Origin: Halorhabdus utahensis DSM 12940
GTDB taxonomy: Archaea; Halobacteriota; Halobacteria; Halobacteriales; Haloarculaceae
Direction: 5' to 3'
Assembly: GCF_000023945.1 (NCBI RefSeq)
Contig: NC_013158.1
Coordinates: forward strand, 1,550,001 to 1,614,000
DNA: 64,000 nucleotides
Shown: in pieces, positions 1 to 9,074 of the stretch
Numbering within the stretch: the first letter of the stretch is position 1
Layout of the letters: the number at the start of each line of letters is the position of its first letter
The notes under the pieces: generated by a model
The model's input: only the letters and a program-made list of their open reading frames with translations
What the model was told of the DNA's origin: nothing
Databases searched by the model: none
Program-made: the position numbers and the translations under genes

Positions 1-30
1 ATCGGGACGAGTACTGATGGTCGGGTCATG

Positions 31-1470
31 TCAGATGTCTCCTTTGAGTCGCACGTCGTCGGCGTAGTAGCGGTACCACCCGTAGGACAGCACCATGATC
101 ACGACGCCGATGGCGATCGATGCGCCGTTCATGAACGCGATCAGCGCGACGCTCGCGACGCCGCCGATCGCCGGCAGGACTGGCGCGCCCGGCATCCGGA
201 AGTCCGGGTCGTACCAGTCCGGATCGCGTCGCCGCAACACCAGAAGAGCCACGCAGATCAGCGCGTACATCACCAGATGGAGGAAGGAGGCCACCTCCGC
301 GAGGATCTCGACGCTGTCGGTCGCCACGAGCACCAGGATCGGGCCGCCGGCCATCGCCAGCGCGACGTGTGGCGTGCCGTATTTGAGGTTGATCTCGCTG
401 GCCTTCTTCGGGAGCAAGGCGTCGCGGCTCAGCGCGTAGATCGATCGGGACGCGCTCAGGATCGAGGCGTTGGCGCTGGAGAAGGTCGCCAGCAAGCCGG
501 CGACGAGGATCAACACTGCGCCGGGCAGCCCGAGTAAGTCCCGCCCCACGTTGACCATCGCCGTCTCGCCGAAGGTGCCCAGTCGCTCCGCGCCAAAGGT
601 GCTCGTCGCGACGAAAATCGTCACCGCGTAGAAGACGGTGACGATGATCACCGAGCCGACCATCGCCAGGGGCAGGTTTCGACTCGGGCGCTTGATCTCG
701 CCGGCAACCGTCGCGACCTGGGCGAAGCCCAGATACGAGGTGAACACGAGCGCGGCGGTCCTGAGTACCGGGGAGTACCCCTTCGAGAAGAACGCATCGG
801 GGACGCTCTGGCGTCCGAAGACGCCCATCGCGTCAAGGATGCCGAACGTGAGCACGCCCGTCAGAATGACCAGCAACACGACGACGATGATGTTCTGGAG
901 AGCCGCCGTCCGCTCGGTGCCGGCGACGCTGAGTGCGGTGAGGGCGGCCCCGAAGAGCAGCCCCAGGACGACGTGTGGCGCCAGTGGCCCGAGCGAGAGG
1001 GAGATACCGACCTCCGCGAAGACGGCGACGACGTAGTGCCCCAGGCCGACGAGGTAGAACGCGGCGGCGAAGACCAGCCCCAGCCACAGGCCGAGGCCGA
1101 CGATTGCGCCGCCGGCCGTCCCCAGCGAGCGGGAGATGAAGTAATACCCACCGCCACTGCGTGGCATGGCGGTCGCGAGTTCCGAGGCCGGGAGCGCGAC
1201 CAGCAAGGCGATCACGCCGCCGATCCCAAAGGAGAGTGCGGCTGCCGGGCCGGCCTCGTGGGCGGCGAGGCCGGGGAAGACGAAGATCCCCGCGCCGATC
1301 ATCGTCCCGATACCGATCGCCAGCCCGCCGACCAGCCCGATCGTCCGCTCCAGCTCGACGCCCTCGTCGTGGGTCGTCGTCTCGTCAGTGACCGACTCGG
1401 GTTCCGGCTCAGGCTGTTGGCCCTCGATGTTCTCGCCGGCTGTCGAAACGTCGACCTCGCGGTCGTCCAT
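31..1470 (-). CDS. APC-superfamily amino acid permease
   Basis: Predicted cytoplasmic-membrane permease of the amino acid-polyamine-organocation superfamily, 479 residues with about 12 hydrophobic segments. After an acidic tail of about 45 residues, the first segment carries [15 protein letters not shown], the glycine-rich helix break of the family, and the following loop carries [12 protein letters not shown]. The frame stays open upstream to 1551, but ATG at 1470 gives a normal N-terminus and the extra 27 residues are not family-like. Many haloarchaeal relatives carry a C-terminal UspA domain; this one ends soon after the last hydrophobic segment. It is transcribed divergently from the phosphate permease at 1643. 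The substrate cannot be read from the sequence. Confidence 0.88.
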   Translation of the reverse strand: MDDREVDVSTAGENIEGQQPEPEPESVTDETTTHDEGVELERTIGLVGGLAIGIGTMIGAGIFVFPGLAAHEAGPAAALSFGIGGVIALLVALPASELATAMPRSGGGYYFISRSLGTAGGAIVGLGLWLGLVFAAAFYLVGLGHYVVAVFAEVGISLSLGPLAPHVVLGLLFGAALTALSVAGTERTAALQNIIVVVLLVILTGVLTFGILDAMGVFGRQSVPDAFFSKGYSPVLRTAALVFTSYLGFAQVATVAGEIKRPSRNLPLAMVGSVIIVTVFYAVTIFVATSTFGAERLGTFGETAMVNVGRDLLGLPGAVLILVAGLLATFSSANASILSASRSIYALSRDALLPKKASEINLKYGTPHVALAMAGGPILVLVATDSVEILAEVASFLHLVMYALICVALLVLRRRDPDWYDPDFRMPGAPVLPAIGGVASVALIAFMNGASIAIGVVIMVLSYGWYRYYADDVRLKGDI

Positions 1471-1627
1471 GGGTGAAGGATTGTTCGGTAACCTGAAAAG
1501 AATACCGGCGATCGACCACAGCCGTACCCCAAAGTGCCCGGACCGACACAACGCTTACACGTGAGTGAGTCGAAAAATTTCCAAGAATGGTTGGATGGAA
1601 TCGTGAGGAGCAGGGCCGGGTCGATCC

Positions 1628-1635
1628 GGAGGTGA
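1628..1635 (+). promoter_or_regulatory. Strong ribosome-binding site deciding a GTG start
   Basis: GGAGGTGA, a full match to the archaeal anti-Shine-Dalgarno sequence, lies 7 nt before GTG at 1643 and supports this start for the phosphate permease. Confidence 0.75.
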
Positions 1636-1642
1636 GCCCACG

Positions 1643-2830
1643 GTGGCACTGAGTTTCTGGCTACTTCCGGTTCTGGCAACGGTGACGTGTGTGGGAATGG
1701 CGTGGGCGCTGGGTGCAAACTCGAACTCGCCGCCGTTCGCCCCTGCGATCGGAGCCAACGCCATTTCGACGATGCGGGCGGCCTTTCTGGTCGGCATCCT
1801 CGCGGCGCTCGGGGCACTCTTACAGGGCGGCTCCATCTCCGAGACCGTCGGCAGAGATCTCATTCTCGGCGTTCAGATCACGCCGCTTGCGGCGACGGCG
1901 GGACTACTCACGGCGGCGGGGTTCATGGCCTTCGGTGTGTACTCGGGCTATCCCGTCCCAGCAGCCTTCGCCACCACCGGGGCGATGGTCGGCGTGGGGA
2001 TCTCGTTAGGTGGCGACCCCGCCATCGCGAAGTACCAGGAACTCGCGCTGTTCTGGGCACTTGTCCCGCCTGTTTCGGGTGGGCTCGCCTACGGGACCGC
2101 GACGATCCTCCGCCGGGACGACATCCCCGAAACGGTCGGCGTGCCGCTGCTCGCGGGCGTCGTCTCCGGCATCGTCGCGAACATCGAACTGGGGATCATC
2201 CCGGGCGACGCAGCCCAGAACTCGCTTGCGGGATTCGCCTCGTCGCTCGTCGGACTGCCCGACCCGCTCGTCAGGGGGGTCGTCACTCTCGCGTTCGGCG
2301 CACTCGGGTTCCTCGCGATCCGACGGCGGACCCAAGCGTCCGCCGAACGGGGGATTCGGACCTTCCTGGTGGCGCTCGGTAGCGTGGTCGCCTTCTCCTC
2401 CGGCGGGAGCCAGGTCGGCCTCGCGACCGGGCCCCTGGAGACGCTGTTCGTCACCAGGCTTGAACTGCCCACGCTCGTTCTCCTGGGAATCGGTGCCGTT
2501 GGGATCCTGGCCGGTGCGTGGATGGGTGCCCCGCGACTCCTGCAGGCCACCTCCAGAGAGTACGCCCAGCTCGGCGCGCGCCGGTCGATCGCCGCTCTGG
2601 TTCCGGGGTTCATCATCGCCCAGGTGGCGATCGCGCTGGGAATCCCGATCTCGTTCAACAACATCGTCATCTCGGGGGTGATCGGCGGCGGGCTCGCGGC
2701 CGGGTCCGCCGGCGTCTCCCGCCGGAAGATCGGCGTCACCGTCGGCTTCTGGCTGCTGACGCTCGCGAGTTCGGTCGGCGTCGGCTACGGCCTCTACTGG
2801 GTGTTCGCGACAGTCCTGGGCATGGAGTGA
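1643..2830 (+). CDS. PiT-family inorganic phosphate permease
   Basis: Low-affinity inorganic phosphate transporter, 395 residues with about 10-11 membrane segments. The N-terminal motif ALGANSNSPPFAPAIG corresponds to the GAND..N..G signature of PiT proteins, followed by the typical LGALLQGG. The second, inverted half has SSGGSQVGLATGP and SFNNIVISGVIGGG in the matching places. The GTG start is fixed by the perfect Shine-Dalgarno site at 1628-1635. It complements the high-affinity Pst system at 17-24 kb. The aspartate of the canonical GAND motif is replaced by serine; I believe haloarchaeal PiT paralogues often vary here, but I cannot confirm it. Confidence 0.85.
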   Translation: MALSFWLLPVLATVTCVGMAWALGANSNSPPFAPAIGANAISTMRAAFLVGILAALGALLQGGSISETVGRDLILGVQITPLAATAGLLTAAGFMAFGVYSGYPVPAAFATTGAMVGVGISLGGDPAIAKYQELALFWALVPPVSGGLAYGTATILRRDDIPETVGVPLLAGVVSGIVANIELGIIPGDAAQNSLAGFASSLVGLPDPLVRGVVTLAFGALGFLAIRRRTQASAERGIRTFLVALGSVVAFSSGGSQVGLATGPLETLFVTRLELPTLVLLGIGAVGILAGAWMGAPRLLQATSREYAQLGARRSIAALVPGFIIAQVAIALGIPISFNNIVISGVIGGGLAAGSAGVSRRKIGVTVGFWLLTLASSVGVGYGLYWVFATVLGME

Positions 2831-2922
2831 CGACGCGACAACCGTCGCTCCGTCTAATAGATTGTTCGCTCCTGTTCCGGCAATTACTGCATAATATGTC
2901 GATGCTATCCGATCTTTGAATA

Positions 2923-2933
2923 CAAATATTTTT
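2923..2933 (+). promoter_or_regulatory. Putative TATA promoter of the nadABC operon
   Basis: AT-rich CAAATATTTTT in an otherwise GC-rich region, about 45-50 bases before the nadA start. It fits an archaeal TATA element with a short leader. Confidence 0.45.
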
Positions 2934-2975
2934 CAATATGGAGTACTGAATAGACGAAACACACGGTGACCCACT

Positions 2976-4103
2976 GTGCCCGACATGCAAACGGCTGATC
3001 TGGACACGGATCTCAGCCTGTTCAAATACGACAATCTGTCACAGTTGCCCCCGGCCTACCGGGATCTCGACGCCGATCAACGGGAGCGCCGGATCGACAC
3101 GGCGCTGGCGGAACTCGGCGACGACGTCGTCATCCTTGGCCACAACTACCAGCGCCGGGAGATCGTCGAACACGCCGACTTCATCGGCGACTCCTACCAG
3201 CTGAGCACGGAGGCCGCCAACTCCGACGCCGAGTACGTCATCTTCGGCGGTGTGACCTTCATGGCCGAATCGGCCGATATCATCACCGACGACGACCAGC
3301 AGGTCATCCTCCCGAGCATGGAGGCTTCGTGTCCGATGGCCGGCATGGCCGAGGCGCTCCAGGTCGATTCGGCGTGGGCAAAGCTCACGGCGGCGACCGA
3401 CGACGACGTCATCCCGATCTGCTATATGAACTCGTATGCGGACCTCAAAGCCTTCTGTGCCGAACACGGCGGGCTGGTCTGTACCTCCTCGAACGCCGCC
3501 GACGCCTTCGAGTGGGCCCTTGAGCGCGGCGAGAAGATCCTCTTTTTGCCCGATAAGCACCTCGGAACGAACACCGCCTACGACCTCGGTCTCGAAGACG
3601 ACACGCTCGTCTGGGACCCCTGGGCCGACGACACCGAGCCCGAGGCGATCCGGGCGAACGACATCATCCTCTGGGAAGGCTATTGCCAGGTCCACGAGCG
3701 ATTCCGGGCCGAACACGTCGAGGAGTTGCGCGAGGACCACCCCGACGCGAAGGTGATCGTCCACCCCGAGTGTCGGAGGGAAGTCGTCGAAGCCGCGGAT
3801 CGCGTCGGGTCGACGGCCGACATCACACAAGCAGTCGAGAACGCGGATCCCGGTGAGACCTGGGCAATCGGGACCGAGATCCACCTCGCCAACCACCTCG
3901 ATCGCTGGCACCCCGAGGTCGAGGTCGTTCCGCTGTGTGGCGACGCCTGTATGGACTGCAACGCGATGCGCCAGATCGACCCCAACTACCTGCTGTGGGT
4001 GCTCGAAGAGCTCGTCGAGGGTCGCGAGCAGAACGTCATCAACGTGGACCCGGCGACGGCGGATCGCGCGGCAACCGCACTCGATCGCATGCTCGAACTC
4101 TGA
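2976..4103 (+). CDS. nadA: Quinolinate synthase NadA
   Basis: [4Fe-4S] enzyme that condenses iminoaspartate with dihydroxyacetone phosphate to quinolinate, the second step of de novo NAD synthesis. It is 375 residues, a normal length. The N-terminal LGHNYQRREIVEHADFIGDSY region is typical. Conserved cysteines occur in EASCPM, VCTSSNA, HPEC and GDACMDCNAM, which include the expected cluster ligands. The call uses GTG at 2976; an in-frame ATG at 2985 is an alternative. It is the first gene of nadA-nadB-nadC: nadB starts 3 nt after its stop, so the genes are probably translationally coupled. Confidence 0.95.
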   Translation: MPDMQTADLDTDLSLFKYDNLSQLPPAYRDLDADQRERRIDTALAELGDDVVILGHNYQRREIVEHADFIGDSYQLSTEAANSDAEYVIFGGVTFMAESADIITDDDQQVILPSMEASCPMAGMAEALQVDSAWAKLTAATDDDVIPICYMNSYADLKAFCAEHGGLVCTSSNAADAFEWALERGEKILFLPDKHLGTNTAYDLGLEDDTLVWDPWADDTEPEAIRANDIILWEGYCQVHERFRAEHVEELREDHPDAKVIVHPECRREVVEAADRVGSTADITQAVENADPGETWAIGTEIHLANHLDRWHPEVEVVPLCGDACMDCNAMRQIDPNYLLWVLEELVEGREQNVINVDPATADRAATALDRMLEL

Positions 4104-4106
4104 ACT

Positions 4107-5978
4107 ATGACTGAAGCAGAATCAACCGAGGTGCTGATCGTCGGCGGCGGCATTGCCGGCTGTGCGGCCGCACTTGCCGCGGCCCGCGAGGTCGAGCAAG
4201 GCGAGAGCTCGAACCGGGCGAGCGGTGAAACCGTGAGCCGCGAGGTCGACCAGCGGGAGACCTCGGAACGAGCGAGCGGTGAAACCGTGAGCCGCGAGGT
4301 CGACCAGCGGGAGACCTCGGAACGAGCGAGCGGTGAAACCGTGAGCCGCGAGGTCGACCAGCGGGAGACCTCGGAACGAGCGAGCGGTGAAACCGTGAGC
4401 CGCGAGGTCGACCAGCGGGAGACCTCGGAACGAGCGAGCGGTGAAACCGTGAGCCGCGAGGTCGACCAGCGGGAGACCTCGGAACGAGCGAGCGGTGAAA
4501 CCGCGAGAAGTGATGCGGAAGTGATCCTCGCGACGAAAGCCCGCCGGCCCGAGGACGCCTCGACGTGGTGGGCCCAGGGCGGCATCGCCATTTCGCGTGA
4601 CGACCCTAAGCAGTTCAAACAGGACATCATCGACGCATCCGCCGGTACGGCCGATCCCGAGGCAGCGGACGTCCTGGTCGAGAACGCGAACGAAGCCGTC
4701 CGGGACGTTCTCGTCGAGACGCTGTCGGTCCCCTTCGATACCGCGGACGGAAGCGATGACGCGGTGGCCGAACGTGGCGGCGAGGACTTCGACTTCGGGA
4801 AGGAGGCCGCCCACGACGCGGACCGCATCCTCCACGTCGACGCCTCGACGGGTTCGTACGTCCTCGAACGCTTCCTCGCATTCGTCGACGACCACCCGGA
4901 CATTCGCGTGCTCGACGACACCGCCGCGCTGGATCTCATCACCCACGAGGGCGAGGTCCGCGGTGCGTACCTCGAATCAAGCGGCGAGGTCCGGCCGGTC
5001 TTCGCCGGCGCGACCGTGCTGGCGACCGGCGGCGTCGGCGACCTCTATCCCGACTCGACCAATCCCGCGGGTTCGACCGGCGACGGCATCGCCATGGCAG
5101 CGCTGGCCGGTGCGGACGTCGCCGACATGGAGTTCGTCCAGTTCCACCCGACGGCCCACGTCGACGAGAGCGGGACGCTGCTCATCAGCGAGGCCGTCCG
5201 CGGCGAGGGCGCGACCCTCCGGAACGCCTACGGCGAGCGGTTCATGCCCGCCTACGACGAGGACGCCGAACTCGCGCCGCGGGACGTGGTCGCGCGGGCG
5301 GTCAAAAACGAACGCGAAGTCAGCGGCGAAGTGTTCCTCGACGTTTCGGATATCGACTTCGAAGAGCGGTTCCCGGACCTCGTCGAGCAGTGCGAACGGC
5401 GCGGGATCGACTGGGAGACGGGGATCCCCGTCAGGCCCGCCCAGCACTTCCTCTGTGGCGGAGTCGCTGTCGACGAGTGGGGTCGGACCTCGCTCGATGG
5501 TCTCTACGCCGTCGGCGAGTGCGCCCACACGGGAGTCCACGGCGCCAACCGCCTGGCGAGCACCAGCCTGCTCGAGGGGTTGGTCTGGGGACTCCGGGCC
5601 GGCGCGGACGCCACCGGTCGCGACCCTGCGCCGATGGACGTCCCCGACCTGGACGACCGCGATCCGGCGCTACCCGACTCCTTCGCCCGCGAGAAGTTCA
5701 CCCGACTCCGGCGGGTGATGGGCGAGTACGTCGGCATCGAGCGCGATCCCGACGAATTGGAGCGAGCACTCGGGGTCCTCCGGCGACTCAAGGGCGAGGT
5801 CGACGCCTACGTCCGGACGCGGACCTCCCGGTCGCTGTACGAACTCCGGAACGCCAGCGTCGTCGCCCTCCTGATCGCTCGCGCCGCGGCCGCAAACGAC
5901 GAAAGCGTCGGCACGCACAATCTCGTCTCCGACGATGGGACGAGCACCGACGACGAGGCGACCGTCGAAACGCCATGA
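4107..5978 (+). CDS. nadB: L-aspartate oxidase NadB with an inserted repeat block
   Basis: Flavoprotein that oxidises L-aspartate to iminoaspartate for NadA. It is 623 residues, about 110 longer than usual. The FAD-binding strand-turn-helix VGGGIAGCAAALAAARE is followed at residues 27-134 by six 18-residue units (consensus REVDQRETSERASGETVS), after which the fold resumes at AEVILATKARRPED. The rest is orthodox: STWWAQGGIA, ATGGVGDLYPDSTNP, QFHPTAH, RDVVARA and GLYAVGECAHTGVHGANRLASTS. The insert sits exactly where the first helix turns into strand 2 of the Rossmann fold, so the enzyme probably tolerates it as a surface loop. Codon phase is kept (54-bp units), the frame is open throughout, and the gene overlaps nadC by ATGA. 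Confidence 0.93.
   Translation: MTEAESTEVLIVGGGIAGCAAALAAAREVEQGESSNRASGETVSREVDQRETSERASGETVSREVDQRETSERASGETVSREVDQRETSERASGETVSREVDQRETSERASGETVSREVDQRETSERASGETARSDAEVILATKARRPEDASTWWAQGGIAISRDDPKQFKQDIIDASAGTADPEAADVLVENANEAVRDVLVETLSVPFDTADGSDDAVAERGGEDFDFGKEAAHDADRILHVDASTGSYVLERFLAFVDDHPDIRVLDDTAALDLITHEGEVRGAYLESSGEVRPVFAGATVLATGGVGDLYPDSTNPAGSTGDGIAMAALAGADVADMEFVQFHPTAHVDESGTLLISEAVRGEGATLRNAYGERFMPAYDEDAELAPRDVVARAVKNEREVSGEVFLDVSDIDFEERFPDLVEQCERRGIDWETGIPVRPAQHFLCGGVAVDEWGRTSLDGLYAVGECAHTGVHGANRLASTSLLEGLVWGLRAGADATGRDPAPMDVPDLDDRDPALPDSFAREKFTRLRRVMGEYVGIERDPDELERALGVLRRLKGEVDAYVRTRTSRSLYELRNASVVALLIARAAAANDESVGTHNLVSDDGTSTDDEATVETP
4185..4508 (+). repeat. Six 54-bp tandem repeats inside nadB
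   Basis: Units start at 4185 (diverged), 4239, 4293, 4347, 4401 and 4455. Units 2-5 look identical; unit 6 differs only at its end. Each unit contains inverted repeats: CGGT-GAA-ACCG near the centre and ACCTCG/CGAGGT further out, so single strands can fold. All three frames are open on both strands across the block, which creates long spurious antisense frames. The near identity implies recent expansion, and copy number may vary between strains. Confidence 0.95.
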
Positions 5979-6802
5979 TCACCGACGGACAGGTCGAGCA
6001 GTGGCTTCGCGAGGACGTCGGCCACCACGACGTGACCAACCACCTGCCCGGCGAGACCGGGGGCCGACTCGTCGCGAAAGAAAGGGGTATCGCGGCCGGG
6101 ATCGACGCCGCGACCGCCGTCTTCGAGTACCTGGACTGTGCGGTCGAATCGGCCGTCGACGACGGCACGCCGATAGAATCGGGTGACGTGCTGCTTTCCG
6201 TCGCCGGGCCGACCCGGGATGTCCTCCGCGGCGAGCGACCGGCGGTCAACGTCGCCGCCCACGCATCGGGGATCGCGACGAAGACCCGCAAGGCAGTCGA
6301 CGTTACCCGAGAAGTGAGCGACGACGTGGCCATCGCCGGGACCCGGAAGACGACGCCCGGCCTGCGGGGGGTCGAGAAGCGCGCAGTCGTGGCGGGCGGC
6401 GGTGACACTCACCGGCTGGACCTCTCGCACATGGCGATGGTTAAGGACAACCACGTCGCCGAGATGGGGCTGGAAGGCGCAGTCGAACACGTCGCGGAAC
6501 GGACCTCCTTCGCGACGCAGGTGGAAGTCGAGGTGGAGGAACCCGAAGACGCCCCGCGGGCCGCCGACGCCGGGGCCGACATCGTCCTGCTGGACAATAT
6601 GTCGCCCGGTGACTGCGAGCAGGCTGTCGAGGCGCTCGCCGCGAACGGTCACGACGACGTGCTCACGGAAGCCAGCGGCGGGATCACAATCGAGACGGTG
6701 CCCGCATACGCGAAGACTGGTGTCGACGTGATCTCGATGGGATCGCTGACGCACTCCGCCGACGCACTGGATCTGTCGTTTCGGACGGCAACGACTGACT
6801 AG
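5975..6802 (+). CDS. nadC: Nicotinate-nucleotide pyrophosphorylase NadC
   Basis: Quinolinate phosphoribosyltransferase, the third step of de novo NAD synthesis (quinolinate + PRPP to NaMN). 275 residues, full length. Family motifs visible: ERPAVNVAAHASGIAT, AGTRKTTPGLR, the KRAVVAGGGDTHR arginine/histidine segment, KDNHV, VLLDNM and EASGGI. The start is ATG at 5975 overlapping the nadB TGA (ATGA), typical of translational coupling; the longer frame reading from 5390 is an overlap artefact. Its stop at 6802 overlaps the stop of the convergent small gene. Confidence 0.95.
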   Translation: MITDGQVEQWLREDVGHHDVTNHLPGETGGRLVAKERGIAAGIDAATAVFEYLDCAVESAVDDGTPIESGDVLLSVAGPTRDVLRGERPAVNVAAHASGIATKTRKAVDVTREVSDDVAIAGTRKTTPGLRGVEKRAVVAGGGDTHRLDLSHMAMVKDNHVAEMGLEGAVEHVAERTSFATQVEVEVEEPEDAPRAADAGADIVLLDNMSPGDCEQAVEALAANGHDDVLTEASGGITIETVPAYAKTGVDVISMGSLTHSADALDLSFRTATTD

Positions 6803-7002
6803 CCCTCAAGCAGGCCGAGTTCGTCGGCGATCAGGTCCGCGAGCTGGTCGGCCACGTCGGGATCGACTTCGGCGACCGACTCGCCGTCGTGCATCCGTTC
6901 GTTGTGTGCGTCGAGTTGGTCGGCGAGATCCGACAGCGGGATCTCGGCGGTGGTCTCACACTCGTCACAGACGATCGGGACAGCAGGCTCGTCGTCGGAC
7001 AT
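6799..7002 (-). CDS. Small CxxC protein, haloarchaeal hypothetical
   Basis: 67 residues, starting MSDDEPAVPIVCDECETTA. One CxxC pair is followed by an acidic amphipathic helical C-terminus (DVADQLADLIADELGLLEG). The frame extends to 7029, but the MSDDE start is more typical. It could be a half zinc-knuckle protein that dimerises; I cannot assign a function. It converges on nadC with a few bases of overlap. Confidence 0.6.
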   Translation of the reverse strand: MSDDEPAVPIVCDECETTAEIPLSDLADQLDAHNERMHDGESVAEVDPDVADQLADLIADELGLLEG

Positions 7003-7151
7003 ACCGGGGACTTCGACGGCCACCACCAAAACGCCCCCGCATCCGGCTGGCTGGACCGTCCACCCCCGGCCGTTTCGGCAGATTTCTCCTGTTTCTATGA
7101 GCGGAGTTGATCGAGCAATTAGTTGTATACGGGCCGGAGAGAGGCAATTAC

Positions 7152-7173
7152 CCCGGATTCGAGCAAATCCGGG
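7152..7173. promoter_or_regulatory. Inverted repeat upstream of the TauE-type gene
   Basis: CCCGGATT (7152-7159), a 6-nt spacer, then AATCCGGG (7166-7173): a perfect 8-bp inverted repeat about 77 bases before the TauE-type start and just downstream of a GTATAC element. It may be an operator or a terminator-like hairpin. Confidence 0.35.
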
Positions 7174-7249
7174 TGACCGGTCTTTGGTGTCACCCTTTCC
7201 GTCGTCTCAAGCCACATCCGGCCGCGGGCAGTAATCGAAGTACTGACCG

Positions 7250-8173
7250 ATGGGGACGAACGAGTCGCACGTCGATCCGGTAGCGTTTCTCGAACACCTC
7301 CGGGCCTTCCGGTACCGGGAGGTGACGATGGCATTGGCGACGCTGTCGGTGATCGCCGGGTCGATCGTCTTCTTCCCCGGCGTCGAGGGGATGACCAGCG
7401 GGCTGCAGTCGGACGTCTCGGCGGAGATCCTGGCCCTCTTCGTCGGCGTCGCGGTCCTCGCCGGCGCGATCAAGGGCATGATCGGGTTCGGCTACGCGCT
7501 GATCGCGACGCCCATCTTCGCGTCGGTGATCGACCCGACGCTCGCGGTCGTCGTGCTGGCGATCCCGCCGTGGATGCTCAACATGTTCCAGGTCGGCGAG
7601 ACTGACACTGGCATGACCTTCATCCGCGAGGAGTGGGTCCTGCTCGTGCTGGCAATCATCGGTGCAGTCGTCGGCGTGGCCGTCCTCGACGCGGTCGAGA
7701 CCGGCCCGCTCGTGCCGTTCCTGATCGGGGTGGTCGTCTTCGGGTACGTGCTCTTCCAGCTCGGTCAGGGCTTCGTGACCGTCGAGAAGGCTCATCACCC
7801 TGTTGCGATGAGCGTCGCCGGCGCGCTGGAGGGGTTCCTGCTGGCGGTGGCGAACCTCGGGCCGCTGCTGCCCGCCTACTTCCACACCTTCGAGCGCGAC
7901 ACGGAGCGCTACATCGGCGGGCTCTCGATGGTGCTGGGTGCGATATTTACAGTCCGGATCCTCCAGATGGCGCTGTTCACCGATCTCATGACGCCCTACC
8001 GGCTGTGGCTGGGCTCGGTCATCGCCGTCGTGACGCTCGTCGGGTTGTTCGTCGGAACCTACCTCCGGCGGCTGGAGATCGACGAGCGGCGGTTCAACTG
8101 GTTCGTGATCGCGCTGCTGTTTGTGATCTCGCTGAACATCTTCCGGCAGACGATCCCGGCGCTGTTTTTGTAG
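7250..8173 (+). CDS. TauE/SafE-family sulfite/organic-anion exporter
   Basis: 307-residue membrane protein with about 8 hydrophobic segments. IKGMIGFGYALIATPIF is the glycine-rich first-repeat motif of the TauE/SafE (DUF81) family, and AVANLGPLLPAYFHTF is the second-half counterpart. An extra N-terminal segment of about 60 residues (ESHVDPVAFLEHLRAF and one hydrophobic stretch) precedes the first repeat. The family exports sulfite, sulfoacetate or similar anions; the exact substrate is unknown. No Shine-Dalgarno site precedes ATG at 7250. Confidence 0.85.
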   Translation: MGTNESHVDPVAFLEHLRAFRYREVTMALATLSVIAGSIVFFPGVEGMTSGLQSDVSAEILALFVGVAVLAGAIKGMIGFGYALIATPIFASVIDPTLAVVVLAIPPWMLNMFQVGETDTGMTFIREEWVLLVLAIIGAVVGVAVLDAVETGPLVPFLIGVVVFGYVLFQLGQGFVTVEKAHHPVAMSVAGALEGFLLAVANLGPLLPAYFHTFERDTERYIGGLSMVLGAIFTVRILQMALFTDLMTPYRLWLGSVIAVVTLVGLFVGTYLRRLEIDERRFNWFVIALLFVISLNIFRQTIPALFL

Positions 8174-8251
8174 TGGTTCGGCGGGAGACGGGCGCTTCTC
8201 GACGTGAAGTCCGGCTCCAGGTTTTAGTAGGCATCCAACAGATGTCCGGAT

Positions 8252-8566
8252 ATGGAGTTCGTCACAACCGAGACAGTCCCAGGCGAAGAGATCAACGACT
8301 CGCTCGGCATCGCCCGCGGCAACACCGTCAAGGCCCGCAACGTCGGGCGGGATATCACCCAGAGCATCCGCAACATCACCGGCGGCGAGTTGAAAGCCTA
8401 CTCCGAGTTGCTGACCGACGCCCGCGACGAGGCTTTAGAACGAATGGCAGAGGACGCCCGTTCGATGGGGGCCGACGCCGTCGTGAACGTCCGCCTGGAG
8501 AGTTCCGAGATCGCCAACGGCGGTTCGGAGGTCATCGCCTACGGGACGGCGGTCACGTTCGAGTAG
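8252..8566 (+). CDS. YbjQ/UPF0145 family protein
   Basis: 104 residues. The architecture matches the YbjQ (UPF0145) fold: FVTTETVPG at the start, ARGNTVKARNVGRDI, the helix with Y.ELLTDARDEALERMAEDARSMGADAVVNVR, and the final strand VIAYGTAVTF. The family forms pentameric rings and is sometimes annotated as heavy-metal binding; its biochemical role is not established. ATG at 8252. Confidence 0.9.
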   Translation: MEFVTTETVPGEEINDSLGIARGNTVKARNVGRDITQSIRNITGGELKAYSELLTDARDEALERMAEDARSMGADAVVNVRLESSEIANGGSEVIAYGTAVTFE

Positions 8567-8594
8567 CGGGGGCGTCAAGTCCGACCCAGCAGCG

Positions 8595-9074
8595 ATGGTC
8601 AATCGAACTGATCCGGGCAGCGTTGGCGTCGTTGCCGGCCGCGTCGTCGGCGCGCTGACAGTTGTCCTCACCGCCGTTGTCATGCTGACCCACGGCGAGG
8701 CGTTCTACCGGTCGGTGCGACTCCTGCTTGCCGGCCTGGAGAGTGACTTCGACGTGCCGGTCGAGTTGCTGTTCTGGGCGAACGTCGCCCTCGTTGCGGC
8801 CGGTCGTTATGCGTTCTGTTACGTGCTCGGGTCGCTGATCGGCGTCGGCTACGACTGGCTCGACCGACCGGGGGTCGCGTTTCTCGCCATCGTCGTGGTC
8901 CTGATCGGGACGGTCGACGGGATCTACGGCGGCATGGGCGCAGGAAACGTCCTCGTCGGAGCGGGCTACCTCCTGGCCTGGCTCGCGTACGTGCCCGTGT
9001 TCGCGTGGCTCCTCGAGGAAGACGACGGACGACGCCAGGAAGCGGTGCGGCTCGACGAACTCGGCGAGGACTAG
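8595..9074 (+). CDS. Four-helix membrane protein, hypothetical
   Basis: 159 residues with four predicted membrane segments (about 12-32, 55-85, 95-113 and 120-140) and a charged C-terminus EEDDGRRQEAVRLDELGED. I recognise no family. It starts 28 nt after the YbjQ-like gene and may be co-transcribed. Its last bases overlap the end of the convergent htpX. Confidence 0.65.
   Translation: MVNRTDPGSVGVVAGRVVGALTVVLTAVVMLTHGEAFYRSVRLLLAGLESDFDVPVELLFWANVALVAAGRYAFCYVLGSLIGVGYDWLDRPGVAFLAIVVVLIGTVDGIYGGMGAGNVLVGAGYLLAWLAYVPVFAWLLEEDDGRRQEAVRLDELGED

Noticed and set aside
4185-4508. CRISPR-like array
   Set aside because: Units are head-to-tail without spacers and are coding; not CRISPR. The same applies to 46344-46406.
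4122-4946. Long antisense frames of 274-318 residues across nadB
   Set aside because: They arise because the 54-bp repeat is open in all frames on both strands; nadB is a clear enzyme on the plus strand.
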